A program made the position numbers and the translations under genes. The notes beneath the pieces were generated by a model. The model was not told the origin of the DNA. It saw only the letters and a program-made list of their open reading frames with translations, and searched no databases. From a virus, in IMG/VR virus record IMGVR_UViG_3300045952_000282, positions 1 to 54,385 of that record: DNA of 54,385 nucleotides. One strand, written 5' to 3'. This document shows, piece by piece, positions 40,509 through 50,083 of the stretch. Within the stretch, counting starts at the first letter, position 1. Every line of letters begins with the position of its first letter.

Positions 40509-41851
40509 TATGGAGTACCGTTAATTGCAGTAACTGTGATTCTCGAGGTGTCGTACGTTGCGAGCTGACGGTTGTTTATAGGGACCGTTGTGCCGGTTGT
40601 CGGGCTAGGCGCGTCGTCGAGCTGCACATCGGTGACATCGAGCACGCCGGTGACTTTAAAAACCTGAGCACTCACCCACGACGCGACAGCGTCGAGGCCC
40701 GCGTCGCGCGCATCGCCCGCGGTTACAATAGCTTCTTTAATCTGGTCATCGCCGTCGGCCGGATAAGTGTTGGGATCCTTCGTGACGAACACGTCGATGT
40801 AGATCTCGACTTCCTCCGGGCGAGTGAACGCGACATCGTGCTCGGTACCCTCGCTATCGACGGTCGTGCCTTCTTCAGTGCCATAAATACGGATACCGGC
40901 GGCGACCGAGTCGAACAACGCATCCCAGATGTCCTGGTCGTCTCCGCCGCGCACGAGGACCTCAACCGAGTGTGGCGGTACGCCGTCCAAGTCAGTCGCG
41001 TCGGTGTCGTTGTAGAACACGGTCGCGTGCGTAACAGCTTCAACATCAAGAATGTCGGCGCGGATCGCGTCTGCCGGCGCCTTGCCTGCACGCGCGAGTT
41101 CTAGCTCTCGACGAATACGGAGCGACTCGTCAGTTTCAATGTCCGCGCCTAAGTCCGCGTCTAAAAGATTGATCACTGACTGCCAGCCGCTCACCGGCGT
41201 TTCGATAATAGTAATAGTGCCCGAGTTACCGACAATCGGCCCGGTCTCGACCGATTCGGCCTCCGCGTCAACGGCCGCGTCACCCTCGCCCATGTACCGC
41301 CAGTGCACCGTGCCATCGGTAATGTCGTCGCTCGTCGTTGTCGGCCCGCCGGAGCCGGCGCTAGTCCCGGCAGTGATGCACACGTACGCCCGATCAGCGT
41401 TCGTTCGACGATCGCCGATCACGTACGCCGTGGTACCCGCCCACGCGGTGAGGGTCACGAGAGTAGCTTCCGCCAGCGTCTCGAACAAGTCGCCAGTTCC
41501 GTCAACACTAGCCTGGCTCCCCGCCGGAACATCCGTCCCGTTGTCTCCTGTTAACGTGAGTGTGACCGCCGAACTTCTCGCTTCCTCGCGGACAGTTCCG
41601 GTCAGTAAACACACGGCGTCAAGCGCGGCGTCCGTCGATTCGTCCGAGCCTTGCGAGTGGTAAACAGCCTCGAGCTCTTCCCAAACTTCCGCCAGCTGCT
41701 CGCAGAAAATGCCGTTAATCTGTCCGAGTAACGAGACGTCACTCACGTCTATAGACGCGCCGAATGCTGACTTCTCATCGTCGTTGACTTCGCCGCGCAG
41801 ATCTTCGAGCGTTTTAGGAACAAATCCAGTACTGAGTAATCCGAAGGGCAT
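40508..41851 (-). CDS. Baseplate J-like protein
   Basis: 447 residues. Family features: an early GQINGIFCEQLAEVWEELEAVYHS; a central PVSGWQSVINLLDADLGADIETDESLRIRRELELA; and VTHATVFYNDTDATDLDGVPPHSVEVLVRGG. Its inserted region (YVCITAGTSAGSGGPTT) resembles carbohydrate-binding-like modules. It forms the baseplate wedge. Confidence 0.9.
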   Translation of the reverse strand: MPFGLLSTGFVPKTLEDLRGEVNDDEKSAFGASIDVSDVSLLGQINGIFCEQLAEVWEELEAVYHSQGSDESTDAALDAVCLLTGTVREEARSSAVTLTLTGDNGTDVPAGSQASVDGTGDLFETLAEATLVTLTAWAGTTAYVIGDRRTNADRAYVCITAGTSAGSGGPTTTSDDITDGTVHWRYMGEGDAAVDAEAESVETGPIVGNSGTITIIETPVSGWQSVINLLDADLGADIETDESLRIRRELELARAGKAPADAIRADILDVEAVTHATVFYNDTDATDLDGVPPHSVEVLVRGGDDQDIWDALFDSVAAGIRIYGTEEGTTVDSEGTEHDVAFTRPEEVEIYIDVFVTKDPNTYPADGDDQIKEAIVTAGDARDAGLDAVASWVSAQVFKVTGVLDVTDVQLDDAPSPTTGTTVPINNRQLATYDTSRITVTAINGTP

Positions 41852-41852
41852 T

Positions 41853-42302
41853 TTAGCCTACCTCCGTTGTTTGAAGACTCGACTCGCCGAACGTGGTCCG
41901 TACCTTCCAGCGAATAGACAGCGTCCGCACGGGCGAGTCGTATTCCAGCCGCAACACTGGGATCTCGAGCACGTTTGGAACTGACAACAGCTCTTCGCGG
42001 AACGCGTTCCGTATCCGCACTTCACTGTCTTCGAAGTTGTGGCCAAGGATCTCCTGGTGATACGGGATCCCGCGATCAAGATCTAAAAACCACTCTTCTC
42101 GAAACAACAGCAGGCGCAAATGACAGCCTTGCACGACCGCCTCTAGGCCAGTTGTGAAACTGAGGTCGGTACCGATGAGCAAATCACTGTCGTCACCCAG
42201 CATCAGATCGATCGGCTCATCCGGTATCTCTATCCCGGCGGCCTCGAGAGTAACGACCTGCTCGGGCGCTAGCTCCCAACTAACTGACGGGAAACTAGGC
42301 AT
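41853..42302 (-). CDS. gp25-like baseplate wedge protein
   Basis: 149 residues. The FREEWFLDLDRGIPYHQEILGH segment followed by RIRNAFREELLSVPNVLEI is the gp25/DUF2634-type lysozyme-related baseplate wedge pattern. It lies directly upstream of baseplate J, as in T4-like and Mu-like gene orders. Confidence 0.82.
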   Translation of the reverse strand: MPSFPSVSWELAPEQVVTLEAAGIEIPDEPIDLMLGDDSDLLIGTDLSFTTGLEAVVQGCHLRLLLFREEWFLDLDRGIPYHQEILGHNFEDSEVRIRNAFREELLSVPNVLEIPVLRLEYDSPVRTLSIRWKVRTTFGESSLQTTEVG

Positions 42303-43083
42303 CGTCGACTACTCCTAAGTTTCCAGTTGAAAGCACTGGCACGAATTCGAACTTCGGCGGAAATGACCAGCCACCGGTTCGCCACACCGTAAAATGCGTT
42401 CCGTTGGTTGTGCTGCGCGTGTTGCGGTACTTCCCTCGGAATCCGTTGAGGCTGTCGTACGCAACTTCGCAGACAGAATCACCGTTACGAGATGAAACAA
42501 TAAGGATGAACAGCGAGAGGGTCTGGCTATCGTCAAGATCAAACTCGACGATTGTGTTGCGGAACACGTGCGAGGGCTCCGGCGGAGTTACACCAGTGAT
42601 GACGACAGGCTGCACATCGTCGACCGCGCTGCTAAAAGATAGATAAGCAGGGGACGCAGTACCCCCGACCGCTATAAGACCAACGGCGTTAGCCGGCGTC
42701 TCGAATTTATAGATTCCGTCGCCTAGCTCACTGAAGCTAGGCAGCGGGAGATCTGCTTCAGTCGATACGTCTTTGAGTAAACTCCAGGTAGGAGTCAGGC
42801 CGGTAAGCGGCACGCCGTCTCCGTCGAACGCTGCAAAAGTAGTGTTGAGAAAAGCCTCGACATGCAAGTAACGAGGGGTAGCGGTCGCACCGAGATCAAT
42901 CGTCCCGCAGAAGTCAGCAACATCGACCGGCAGCTCGAACTTATATGCGCCGCCGCTGATCTCTTCGATGGACGGTTCGCTCGCAGCTGTGCCGGTCTCA
43001 GCATCGAACGTCGCGAGCCACGTCGGCGTTAGCCCCGCTAAAGGCGAGTTGTTTGAGTCGTATGCTGCGAAAGCGATCAGCAT
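42295..43083 (-). CDS. Repeat-containing tail-associated protein
   Basis: 262 residues. Two tandem domains of about 75 residues align well: FAAYDSNNSPLAGLTPTWLA with FAAFDGDGVPLTGLTPTWSL, and GGAYKFELPVD with DGIYKFETPAN. A third, different beta-rich domain follows (RSTTNGTHFTVWRTGGWSF). It is likely a baseplate or adsorption component. Confidence 0.55.
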   Translation of the reverse strand: MLIAFAAYDSNNSPLAGLTPTWLATFDAETGTAASEPSIEEISGGAYKFELPVDVADFCGTIDLGATATPRYLHVEAFLNTTFAAFDGDGVPLTGLTPTWSLLKDVSTEADLPLPSFSELGDGIYKFETPANAVGLIAVGGTASPAYLSFSSAVDDVQPVVITGVTPPEPSHVFRNTIVEFDLDDSQTLSLFILIVSSRNGDSVCEVAYDSLNGFRGKYRNTRSTTNGTHFTVWRTGGWSFPPKFEFVPVLSTGNLGVVDDA

Positions 43084-43410
43084 TTATTTCTGATCTCCTG
43101 CTTCGGTGATAGCGGCGAAGAAGCTCTCGAGCTGCTCGAAGTCGAACATGTGCATCTGGCGCTGCTTACAAACAGCCACGAGCACCTGAAGATCGTGGTC
43201 GGATATTTCACAGGCGCCGAGGCCGCTATCTACAGCTTTCTTAATCGCTTGTTTCGCGTGGCTGATAGCCTGCGCTATCTCTAGAGTGCCGGAAATGTTC
43301 CCGAGGATCCGACCGACAAATTCCAGAAACGGAAGCGGATCTGAGTATCGCTGCGGTCCTGGAACGGCAGATTTGAAGGGTACGGGATCTGGAATGGTGA
43401 TGTTTTTCAT
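43084..43410 (-). CDS. Hypothetical protein between fibre and baseplate genes
   Basis: 108 residues. A Pro-rich start (MKNITIPDPVPFKS) is followed by a helical body (SGTLEIAQAISHAKQAIKKAVDSG, DHDLQVLVAVCKQRQ). No family recognised. Location suggests a fibre chaperone or adaptor, but nothing in the sequence proves it. Confidence 0.5.
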   Translation of the reverse strand: MKNITIPDPVPFKSAVPGPQRYSDPLPFLEFVGRILGNISGTLEIAQAISHAKQAIKKAVDSGLGACEISDHDLQVLVAVCKQRQMHMFDFEQLESFFAAITEAGDQK

Positions 43411-43419
43411 AATTCGCTC

Positions 43420-44976
43420 CTAAGCAAACATCGGCACCCAACGAGTGTTCGTGCCGTCGTAAACCTTGAACCACCCGACAGCGTCGAGGCTGGCAGGTCC
43501 CGTGCCCGTGCCCTGTGCTGGCGCCTTCAGATTAGTTTGCGCTCCGTCGCCCACGCCCGTGGCATTCGTGATCATTAGCGTGCTCGCAACTGCGCCCGGA
43601 TCACCGTCGGCCGCAAAACCCAACATGCGGGCATAGGATGACCCGTCGATCGAAGTCACGTTTTGGATTGCTCCGGCCTGCAAGTCTAAGTTCGCGCCGC
43701 CTGCCTTCATCGTGATGTTGCCAGAGTTGCTAATCGTGCCGTTCTGCAAATCCAAGTTACCGACGCTCGTCGCCATGGTAAGCCCGCCGCAGCCGACGAT
43801 AGTCCCGGAGTTCATGGTGATCACCGAGCCAGAGCCTCCGAAGGTCAGGTCATCGACGGCGGTAATGTCGCCGCCCTGCATATCGATGACCGAGCTCGAG
43901 TTTAGAAACGTAAGGTCGTCGACGTTGCTGATATCTCCGCCCTGCAGGTCCAGCAAAGAACTAGAACCTTGAAATGTAATGTCATCGACAGTCGTGATGT
44001 CTCCGCCTTGAAGGTCAAGAGAAGCAGCACCGGAGAAGGTGATACCGCCGACATTGATGACGTTGTGCGTCTGCATATCGAGGCACGCGCCGCTCGCGTG
44101 CCCGGTGCCCGTAAACATCGCAATCAACGTCTCCGAGCCTGAGTCGCCGATGTTGATACGGAGCTCGCTATTGCCTGCGGTAGCTGATACTTGGTTGAGA
44201 ACCAGCTGCGCGCTGCAGCTGACGCTCGCTGCACCGTTCCAGCGCGCACCGAATAACTCGAGGAACGGTGAGGGGTTGAACTGATCACCGACGGTAGCGT
44301 TCAAGCTCTGCATTCGCAGGCGTCCGTCGTTGTAAACAGCAAACCGATTCAATCCGTAATCGTTCTCGACGATACGAATCTGGACGATGCCATCTTGAGC
44401 GGCCGGGCCACCGCCGTTCACGCCGTCATACTTCTGAATCGTGATGCTATGCCCAGGTGTCTCCTGGAAGAGCATGTGCCCGAAGTTAGGAACGGTCGGA
44501 GAATCCCAGAGTGCGATGTAGTGGATCGAGTTTGGGATAGGGGCAGGCGCTCCACTCAGATACTGAAGAGTCGCAATAAAGCCTCTAGTCGAATCCTGAT
44601 ACGTAGCCGCTTCGTAACCAACAGCATCGGTCCCTAGAAGGATGGTATCGAAGGCGTCACCGTGGCCCGCGTGAATCACTTTGACAGCCCCGCCGCGGTT
44701 TCCGTCGGTCTGGTTATCAGTGATCTCCCAATAGTGGATCCAAGGATGAAGACCATCAGGACCGGGATCCGGGTCGAGCCTTGCATACTGAGCCGTCGAC
44801 TCGTCGTTGCCGGCCAGCGGCCACGAAGTGAGACGCGTCCTATATCGAACATCAATTACTTGACCGGTAACCGGCTCTTCGAGGTTCTGGATTACCCCGG
44901 AGCCGGTTAAGCCGTCGAGACCTCCGCCGCCTCCGCCTCCGTCTGGACCTGGTACTATAGCGCCACGACAAGTCAT
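43420..44976 (-). CDS. Tail spike/fibre with beta-helix repeats
   Basis: 518 residues. The N-terminus is Gly-rich (PGPDGGGGGGGLDGL). The middle (about 50-290) is beta-rich, and 298-446 consists of about seven ~20-residue repeats of the form LDLQGGDITTVDDITFQGSS, typical of a beta-helix. The C-terminus GWFKVYDGTNTRWVPMF is a common trimeric-fibre cap. It probably recognises the host surface. Confidence 0.75.
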   Translation of the reverse strand: MTCRGAIVPGPDGGGGGGGLDGLTGSGVIQNLEEPVTGQVIDVRYRTRLTSWPLAGNDESTAQYARLDPDPGPDGLHPWIHYWEITDNQTDGNRGGAVKVIHAGHGDAFDTILLGTDAVGYEAATYQDSTRGFIATLQYLSGAPAPIPNSIHYIALWDSPTVPNFGHMLFQETPGHSITIQKYDGVNGGGPAAQDGIVQIRIVENDYGLNRFAVYNDGRLRMQSLNATVGDQFNPSPFLELFGARWNGAASVSCSAQLVLNQVSATAGNSELRINIGDSGSETLIAMFTGTGHASGACLDMQTHNVINVGGITFSGAASLDLQGGDITTVDDITFQGSSSLLDLQGGDISNVDDLTFLNSSSVIDMQGGDITAVDDLTFGGSGSVITMNSGTIVGCGGLTMATSVGNLDLQNGTISNSGNITMKAGGANLDLQAGAIQNVTSIDGSSYARMLGFAADGDPGAVASTLMITNATGVGDGAQTNLKAPAQGTGTGPASLDAVGWFKVYDGTNTRWVPMFA

Positions 44977-45605
44977 TAAGCACCTTTCAAGATCTGCGTA
45001 CCAGACGCGCTAGGAGGACTGGTCAACGGCGTACCGCTAACCTGCAATGGCGTGCCGGGTGTCACGCCCGTGTGAACATGCGATCCGATATATGACTCGA
45101 GAGCATCGATGTCCGCTTTCGTCGCAAGCTGAGCCGACCCGCCCGCGTGGATAAGCGGCGCAACAATAACCATCGCCGTTGCGTGCACCCCCGCCGAGTC
45201 CACCGGATCAGAGAACGGTCGCAGACCGGGAATGAAGACCGCGTCGCTCAGCGTATTACGTCGATCGTCACCCGGATCAACTTCACCACCTTTTGACTTC
45301 CACTTGTCGAGGCTGCCGCTCGTGAAGATTAGAAGCCCGGTCGCGCCAGAAGCGATCGGCCAGGTGATACTGATAATGCCAGCGCCAGGAAACGCTACCG
45401 GAACGTCGGGAATGGCCGGAAGTGATTCGGCCTGGCGTTCATCAGCTTCATCTTTATAACCGCGTTTCAGAAGCGGCTGGACAGTCACCTTCTGCCGCGT
45501 TGAGTCATAACTCTCAACTCGAGCAGGTAGAGCGGTGAAGATGTCGCCTTGCTGGGCGGCGATAGCAGTACGCAACACTTCAGATAATGTCGGTGTGTTG
45601 CTCAT
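44976..45605 (-). CDS. Baseplate spike protein (gp138/gpV type)
   Basis: 209 residues. The N-terminal OB-like domain matches phage baseplate gp138-type proteins (ALPARVESYDSTRQKVTVQP, then ITWPIASGATGLLIFTSGS). The C-terminal HVHTGVTPGTPLQVSG is a typical spike apex segment with metal-binding His. It forms the membrane-puncturing tip. Confidence 0.8.
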   Translation of the reverse strand: MSNTPTLSEVLRTAIAAQQGDIFTALPARVESYDSTRQKVTVQPLLKRGYKDEADERQAESLPAIPDVPVAFPGAGIISITWPIASGATGLLIFTSGSLDKWKSKGGEVDPGDDRRNTLSDAVFIPGLRPFSDPVDSAGVHATAMVIVAPLIHAGGSAQLATKADIDALESYIGSHVHTGVTPGTPLQVSGTPLTSPPSASGTQILKGA

Positions 45606-46462
45606 AAACGTATTGCCTCAATGTCGGAATCCCAAACATTGCTGTGTGTGTCGCCGCTATGACGCACACGTTCGACACGGAACAAACCACTCACCACCTT
45701 GGACTCAACCAGGATGCGCCCGCCTGGCGTGATCTCAGGTCGGCAGAGCGTCGTCACGTGTAAGATCGGAGGGCGTTTCTTATCCGGCGGCGTGCCGAAT
45801 GAAGGCGAGCCTTTCATTCCGGTGTCGCTAGCGATACGGATAACATCGTCCGCGCGCGTCTCGCTACCGCCGAGAATTTGAAGGCGGCCATCCTGAATTG
45901 ACCACTGCTTTCCAAGCGGTTTGAGTAAGCGCGTCATTTCACGGTAAGCAGGCCCGCTCAAAGTAACGCCATTGGCGAACTGCTTCTGAAGCTCTTTGGC
46001 CTCCGTGACCGTACGCGGCAAAGACAAACCCATACTCTTAGCGGTATCGGTTACAAGCTGTTTAACCGTGGCTCCGCCTTGATATGCCTTACTGATCCGC
46101 CCATGTCGATAGGCTCGGAGACCGTCGCCTAACTGGAGCCGAGTCTCCCAATCAACACGGTCGAGATTCGACTCGGCCCACTGCAGGTCGCCTTCAAAGA
46201 GTCGCGAGAACTGATCATCGTAGGCGACTTCGACGCGAACATGAGTAGGTTTCCGTTGAAGCTGCATTCGCGTCCGCTCGGCCAAGTTAAAGATCGCGAG
46301 CTGGCATGTATTCGGATCATGCTCCAGCGACTTCTCGACCGTGAATGTCACGCGAAGGTCGGTGACCGTGGTGACGTTCGTCACCTGCTGCCGGAAAAAC
46401 TGGTTACCTTCGGCCGGCTGGCTGATCGTCACACGCGCATTGCGTTTGAAGTACCTCATCAT
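45602..46462 (-). CDS. Baseplate hub protein (gp27/gpD-like)
   Basis: 286 residues, ATG-ATG start. Features: VTDLRVTFTVEKSLEHDPNTCQLAIFNLA; FEGDLQWAESN; WSIQDGRLQILGG; and the closing SGLFRVERVRHSGDTHSNVWDSDIEA. These match hub proteins carrying the spike. It lies directly upstream of the spike gene and overlaps its start. Confidence 0.75.
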   Translation of the reverse strand: MMRYFKRNARVTISQPAEGNQFFRQQVTNVTTVTDLRVTFTVEKSLEHDPNTCQLAIFNLAERTRMQLQRKPTHVRVEVAYDDQFSRLFEGDLQWAESNLDRVDWETRLQLGDGLRAYRHGRISKAYQGGATVKQLVTDTAKSMGLSLPRTVTEAKELQKQFANGVTLSGPAYREMTRLLKPLGKQWSIQDGRLQILGGSETRADDVIRIASDTGMKGSPSFGTPPDKKRPPILHVTTLCRPEITPGGRILVESKVVSGLFRVERVRHSGDTHSNVWDSDIEAIRL

Positions 46463-46791
46463 GACGAGGTCTTCTCCGAATCGGGGAAATAATAAACAAC
46501 GACACGAGTTCCCATGTCATCGAAACCGGCGTCTCGCCCTTCATTAGACAAATCGCGGCAAACGAAGACTCCGGGCGGGAAGTTCGAATTCGCCACCCCG
46601 CTCCCGATGGCCGCACCGAGTACCAGCTTGAGACCGTGTGCAATCGGTGTCTCGTCCTCCTGAAGGAGATCTAAATACCAAGCTTCGTCGCGACCGTTCC
46701 ACCGAACATCTAAAACATACTGCTCCCCATCGAGCGCGGTCCCTACGCGATAGTTAGGAAGAGACGGTTGCAGTGGAAGAAGTGCGGCCAT
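46459..46791 (-). CDS. DUF6983-like baseplate plug protein
   Basis: 110 residues. QEDETPIAHGLKLVLGAAIG flanked by strands (YVLDVRWNGRDEAWYLDLL, TRVVVYYFP) matches small baseplate proteins located between Dit-like and hub genes. Role inferred from family pattern and position. Confidence 0.65.
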   Translation of the reverse strand: MAALLPLQPSLPNYRVGTALDGEQYVLDVRWNGRDEAWYLDLLQEDETPIAHGLKLVLGAAIGSGVANSNFPPGVFVCRDLSNEGRDAGFDDMGTRVVVYYFPDSEKTSS

Positions 46792-46793
46792 GT

Positions 46794-47447
46794 TTACCTA
46801 GACACCTGTTGCGACGGGGCCGGAGCACTCCACGCCGGCCGACTTAACGCTTCATCGTAAGGAACGACACGACTGAGCTGCTGCTCTTCGTCCTCAATCA
46901 CCCAACCCAGCGGCGTGGCCGCCGGGATCGCGGCTTTGTTCCCCAAGTTCACCTTCTTACGCGCACGAGGAACTGACACGCGGATAGTGGCACGTTCGTT
47001 TGTGACGATACGTACTTGTTTGAACGTAGCGGTGAAAAACAACGCATCGCCGGTGTCGGGATCCTGTCGAACCTGCAGACTCTCGATCGCCATATTCCGA
47101 TAGTCGAGCTCGGGTGTGCGAACGGTGACTAGCGCCCGGTTCTTACGAGTCTCGAGGAGAAAAGCTAATGCTTCAACACTTCGTCTGGTGCCGAACTCGT
47201 CGACCGGTGGCACGGCGGACTCGCCGATCGGAGTGTCGGAGACAATACCTTCCAGCTGCAGAACAACCGGCCGCGGTCGAACATTGTCTACATGATCCGC
47301 CTCCGACTCGACCGGGTAGTCGGTGACCTCGGAGTCGAAAGTCGGATTGATGATCTGCGCGGCGTCGAGTGACAGGCCGGACTCGTCCTCGAGTCGTGTC
47401 GCACTGGTCGCACCTGGCGTCGACTGTCGAACAATCGTGACGCTCAT
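46794..47447 (-). CDS. Dit-like tail protein
   Basis: 217 residues. The central RRSVEALAFLLETRKNRALVTVRTPELDYRNMAIESLQVRQD and FTATFKQVRIV are typical of Dit-like proteins just downstream of tape measure genes in myoviruses. The first ~40 residues are extended. It probably connects tube and baseplate hub. Confidence 0.7.
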   Translation of the reverse strand: MSVTIVRQSTPGATSATRLEDESGLSLDAAQIINPTFDSEVTDYPVESEADHVDNVRPRPVVLQLEGIVSDTPIGESAVPPVDEFGTRRSVEALAFLLETRKNRALVTVRTPELDYRNMAIESLQVRQDPDTGDALFFTATFKQVRIVTNERATIRVSVPRARKKVNLGNKAAIPAATPLGWVIEDEEQQLSRVVPYDEALSRPAWSAPAPSQQVSR

Positions 47448-49018
47448 AGCCCGGCCCCCTGTGATGCGCTCGCGTCGCGGTAATGCTGCTGCAGGCGCTG
47501 GTCGACTTGGTTCGCGACTTCGGCCGGGTCGGCCGAGTTGCTCGTCACGTTGATCACCGGATTATTATTGTTATTGATCACGGTCGTGCCCGCGGCCGCC
47601 GCGGCACCGGTTTTAAACATGTCGAGCGGCGCGCCAGCGGAGACCGCCATGGCGTCCTCGAACCGGCCCTCCTGGTGCAGTTTGTTACCGAGCGCAACCC
47701 GAGCCGCCACGTCTTCGGCCTTTTTCATTTTATCAGGATCGAACTCAAACAAATGCTCTCGGAGGTAACGGTTCTTCTCTACCTCCGGGTCTCCGAACGG
47801 CGATTTCCCGCCTTCTGTCTCGTCGCTGTACTCGGTGTCAAAGTGACGATCGAGTGCATCAACGATCTTCACGGTGATGCCGAGGATCTTCTCAAGCCCT
47901 TTCGCGAACTTCTCGAGACGCTCCGACGTGAACGCTTCGGCAACGGCAACCTTCAGGTTGTTCCAAGCTTTCTCCGCTTTGAAAGAAGAGCTCGCCTGCT
48001 TCTCCGCGTAATCCTCTTGCACGTCGTTCGCTTGAAGCGTTGACTCGGTAAGCGCATCCCAGGCGCCCTTATTCTTCGTGAGCTGGATAAACGCGGCGTA
48101 GGCTTCTTTGCTGCCGAACGCCCGCGTTAAGAGTGCTGGGTCGCGCGCCAGTTTGCTGTCCGCGATCGACTCGATAATCTCGTCGAATGACTTGAGCGTC
48201 TTGACGGTCTGGCCCTTCTCGTTCTTCTTGACGTCGAAGACCTGGACCCCGCCGGCTTTAAACAGTTTCGCGTTCTGCCGGATAGAGCCCATGAGTCGCT
48301 CGAGACCATTGGCCGCCTCGGACGTCGACCCGAAGCCTTGACGGGCGAGTTGAAGCGCGGCGGCCAGGCGAGACGCGCCTTTGACGCCAGCGCCCTGGTC
48401 GAACTGATTCGCTAGCGGCGCGAGGCCGGCGAAGACACTGGCCAGTTCGTTGAGCTCGACTGCGCCTTTCTTACCGCCCTGGATCAGGATGGAGAAAGTC
48501 TTCTCGAAGTCGGCTGGGTCGAGTTGCAGGTTCTGCTTCAACGCAGCGGCTGTACGCGCGATGTCCTCGATATTCGAACCTGTCGCGACGGCGACCTTCG
48601 AGAAGGTTTCCATCTGCTCGGCTGCGCCTTTGCCATCGCCAGTGATTGCCGTGTACGCCGCAGCACCTGCAAGGATCTCTTCCTTCGCTTGCCCGGTTGC
48701 TTTCGAGACGTCGAGGATGCGCTTCTTCATCTCGTCGTACGTGCCGAGTGCGTGCTGGCTATTGATACCGAGTTGCGTCAGCGCTTTGTCGAAATCGAGG
48801 GCGTCCTTCGTAGCGACCACCATGCCGGCGGCTAAGGCGGTGACTCCTAGTTGCGTCGCATCCCACGCGAGGCCCGCCGCACCCTTGGCAAACTTTGCCC
48901 AGCCTTTCGTCTTACGTTTAATCTTCGCATCTGCCGCGTTAAGAGCACGGTCAAGCTTCGCAACCGTCGCCGGATCGACGTCAATCTTCAACTCGGCGAA
49001 TAGGTCAGCGACCTTCAC
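47444..49018 (-). CDS. Tape measure protein
   Basis: 524 residues from GTG 49018. A helical N-terminus (VATKDALDFDKALTQLGINS, ILDVSKATGQAKEEILAGA, GGKKGAVELNELASVFAGL) matches tail tape measure families. It sets tail length; by the usual ~1.5 angstrom per residue it would predict a tail near 80 nm. It lies after the tail assembly chaperone genes, as expected. Confidence 0.9.
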   Translation of the reverse strand: MKVADLFAELKIDVDPATVAKLDRALNAADAKIKRKTKGWAKFAKGAAGLAWDATQLGVTALAAGMVVATKDALDFDKALTQLGINSQHALGTYDEMKKRILDVSKATGQAKEEILAGAAAYTAITGDGKGAAEQMETFSKVAVATGSNIEDIARTAAALKQNLQLDPADFEKTFSILIQGGKKGAVELNELASVFAGLAPLANQFDQGAGVKGASRLAAALQLARQGFGSTSEAANGLERLMGSIRQNAKLFKAGGVQVFDVKKNEKGQTVKTLKSFDEIIESIADSKLARDPALLTRAFGSKEAYAAFIQLTKNKGAWDALTESTLQANDVQEDYAEKQASSSFKAEKAWNNLKVAVAEAFTSERLEKFAKGLEKILGITVKIVDALDRHFDTEYSDETEGGKSPFGDPEVEKNRYLREHLFEFDPDKMKKAEDVAARVALGNKLHQEGRFEDAMAVSAGAPLDMFKTGAAAAAGTTVINNNNNPVINVTSNSADPAEVANQVDQRLQQHYRDASASQGAGL

Positions 49019-49161
49019 TGCCGGGCCTCGTTGTGTGCGATCACGACCTCTACCAAGTCCTGGAGGTCATCGATAGAGATGGCGTTGAGCTCGGTTATGG
49101 ACAGGCGACCTGAGACCCACAACGCGTGCGCTGGTGCGAGTGCTGGGTTCGGCCACTTCAT
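49015..49161 (-). CDS. Small tail assembly chaperone-like protein
   Basis: 48 residues from ATG 49161, overlapping the upstream chaperone stop (ATGA) and the tape measure start. The sequence (ALWVSGRLSITELNAISIDDLQDLVEVVI) is mostly helical. Its position between the first chaperone and the tape measure is that of the second chaperone component, often made by frameshift. Here it has its own start. Confidence 0.55.
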   Translation of the reverse strand: MKWPNPALAPAHALWVSGRLSITELNAISIDDLQDLVEVVIAHNEARQ

Positions 49162-49601
49162 GCTGCGCTGTTGACCTCCGCCGTCGCTTCGGATTCGCTG
49201 TCGGTACCGAGCGACGGTTCGTCGAAAAAACTGAGGAAGTTCACCTCGACAGAGAAGAACGCGACCTTCAGCAGTGTCGGCAACTTTCCGTAGAAAACCT
49301 TTTCAACCACTCGCGGATCAGTGAGCTCGACGAACTTCGCTTGCTCGCCATCCTTCTCCGCATATAACGCGCGTGCGCCGCGCAGGAGCGAAGACACCAG
49401 CTTCCGCACCTGATCTGGCGGAAGGATTTTACAGACGCGAAGAAAGAGCAGCAGGTTCGGCCGCGTGAGGTTGCCTAGGTCCTGCTCTACATCAATCGCG
49501 CCAAGGATTTGAGAACTGAGCTCCAGAGCGTCCCACACAGGGAGCTGCGTGATCGTGATCTCTAACCCGTCGATGGTACGGGTCTCGGTTTTTGGTCCCA
49601 C
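49158..49601 (-). CDS. Tail assembly chaperone
   Basis: 147 residues. The helical pattern with ITQLPVWDALELSSQILG, LLLFLRVCKILPPDQVRKLVSSLLRGARAL and VEVNFLSFFDEPSL fits phage tail assembly chaperones encoded just upstream of the tape measure gene. It overlaps a 48-residue downstream gene by ATGA. Confidence 0.7.
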   Translation of the reverse strand: MGPKTETRTIDGLEITITQLPVWDALELSSQILGAIDVEQDLGNLTRPNLLLFLRVCKILPPDQVRKLVSSLLRGARALYAEKDGEQAKFVELTDPRVVEKVFYGKLPTLLKVAFFSVEVNFLSFFDEPSLGTDSESEATAEVNSAA

Positions 49602-49633
49602 AGTTCTGCTCCTAACCGCAGGCGGTCGCCTGC

Positions 49634-50074
49634 TTAGCCGACGATGATTTGCCCACCTACCAGCTTGCTCAACCTGGCGCAGTCAATCATCCACTCGACG
49701 GTACCGGCTGCAGCGCCGCGGCCAACCTCGGGATACCCTTGGATCCAGGCGGCCGGTGCAGCAACGAGCGTGGTACCGCTGAGGTCTTTCAGCATGAAAG
49801 GTCGAATCCCGGTCCCAAGTTCCTCGTCTTCTGCCAGTATCGCCGACAGCAGATCGTTCGTCGGGCTAGCTTGAAGAAGAGTGAGCGTAACCGTCCCGTC
49901 GCGCCTTCGTTTACGCACACGCACAACATCTCCGCCGGCACCGGCGGTCATCTCGAAGGTCGGCTCGGTGCGTTTAACCGTCACGAAGTCTTCGGGGCCG
50001 TACCCGGTAATGAGAATGGGGCCGAAGGTCACAGTAACGAGGCCCGGATCATAGGTATGAAGTAGTTCAGCCAC
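49634..50074 (-). CDS. Tail tube protein (DUF3277-like)
   Basis: 146 residues. DPGLVTVTFGPILITGYGPEDFVTVKR, then RRRDGTVTLTLLQASPTNDLLSAIL and a closing VEWMIDCARLSKLVGG match DUF3277-type tube proteins, which follow DUF3383 sheath genes. It builds the inner tail tube. Confidence 0.82.
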   Translation of the reverse strand: MAELLHTYDPGLVTVTFGPILITGYGPEDFVTVKRTEPTFEMTAGAGGDVVRVRKRRRDGTVTLTLLQASPTNDLLSAILAEDEELGTGIRPFMLKDLSGTTLVAAPAAWIQGYPEVGRGAAAGTVEWMIDCARLSKLVGGQIIVG

Positions 50075-50083
50075 GTTCGCTCC

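Noticed and set aside
43639-44085. CRISPR-like or minisatellite array
   Set aside because: The ~60-bp periodicity encodes a beta-helix repeat in a fibre protein; copies are divergent and in frame, with no spacers.
39054-44976. Diversity-generating retroelement around the fibre genes
   Set aside because: No reverse transcriptase gene and no template/variable repeat pair visible anywhere in the window.
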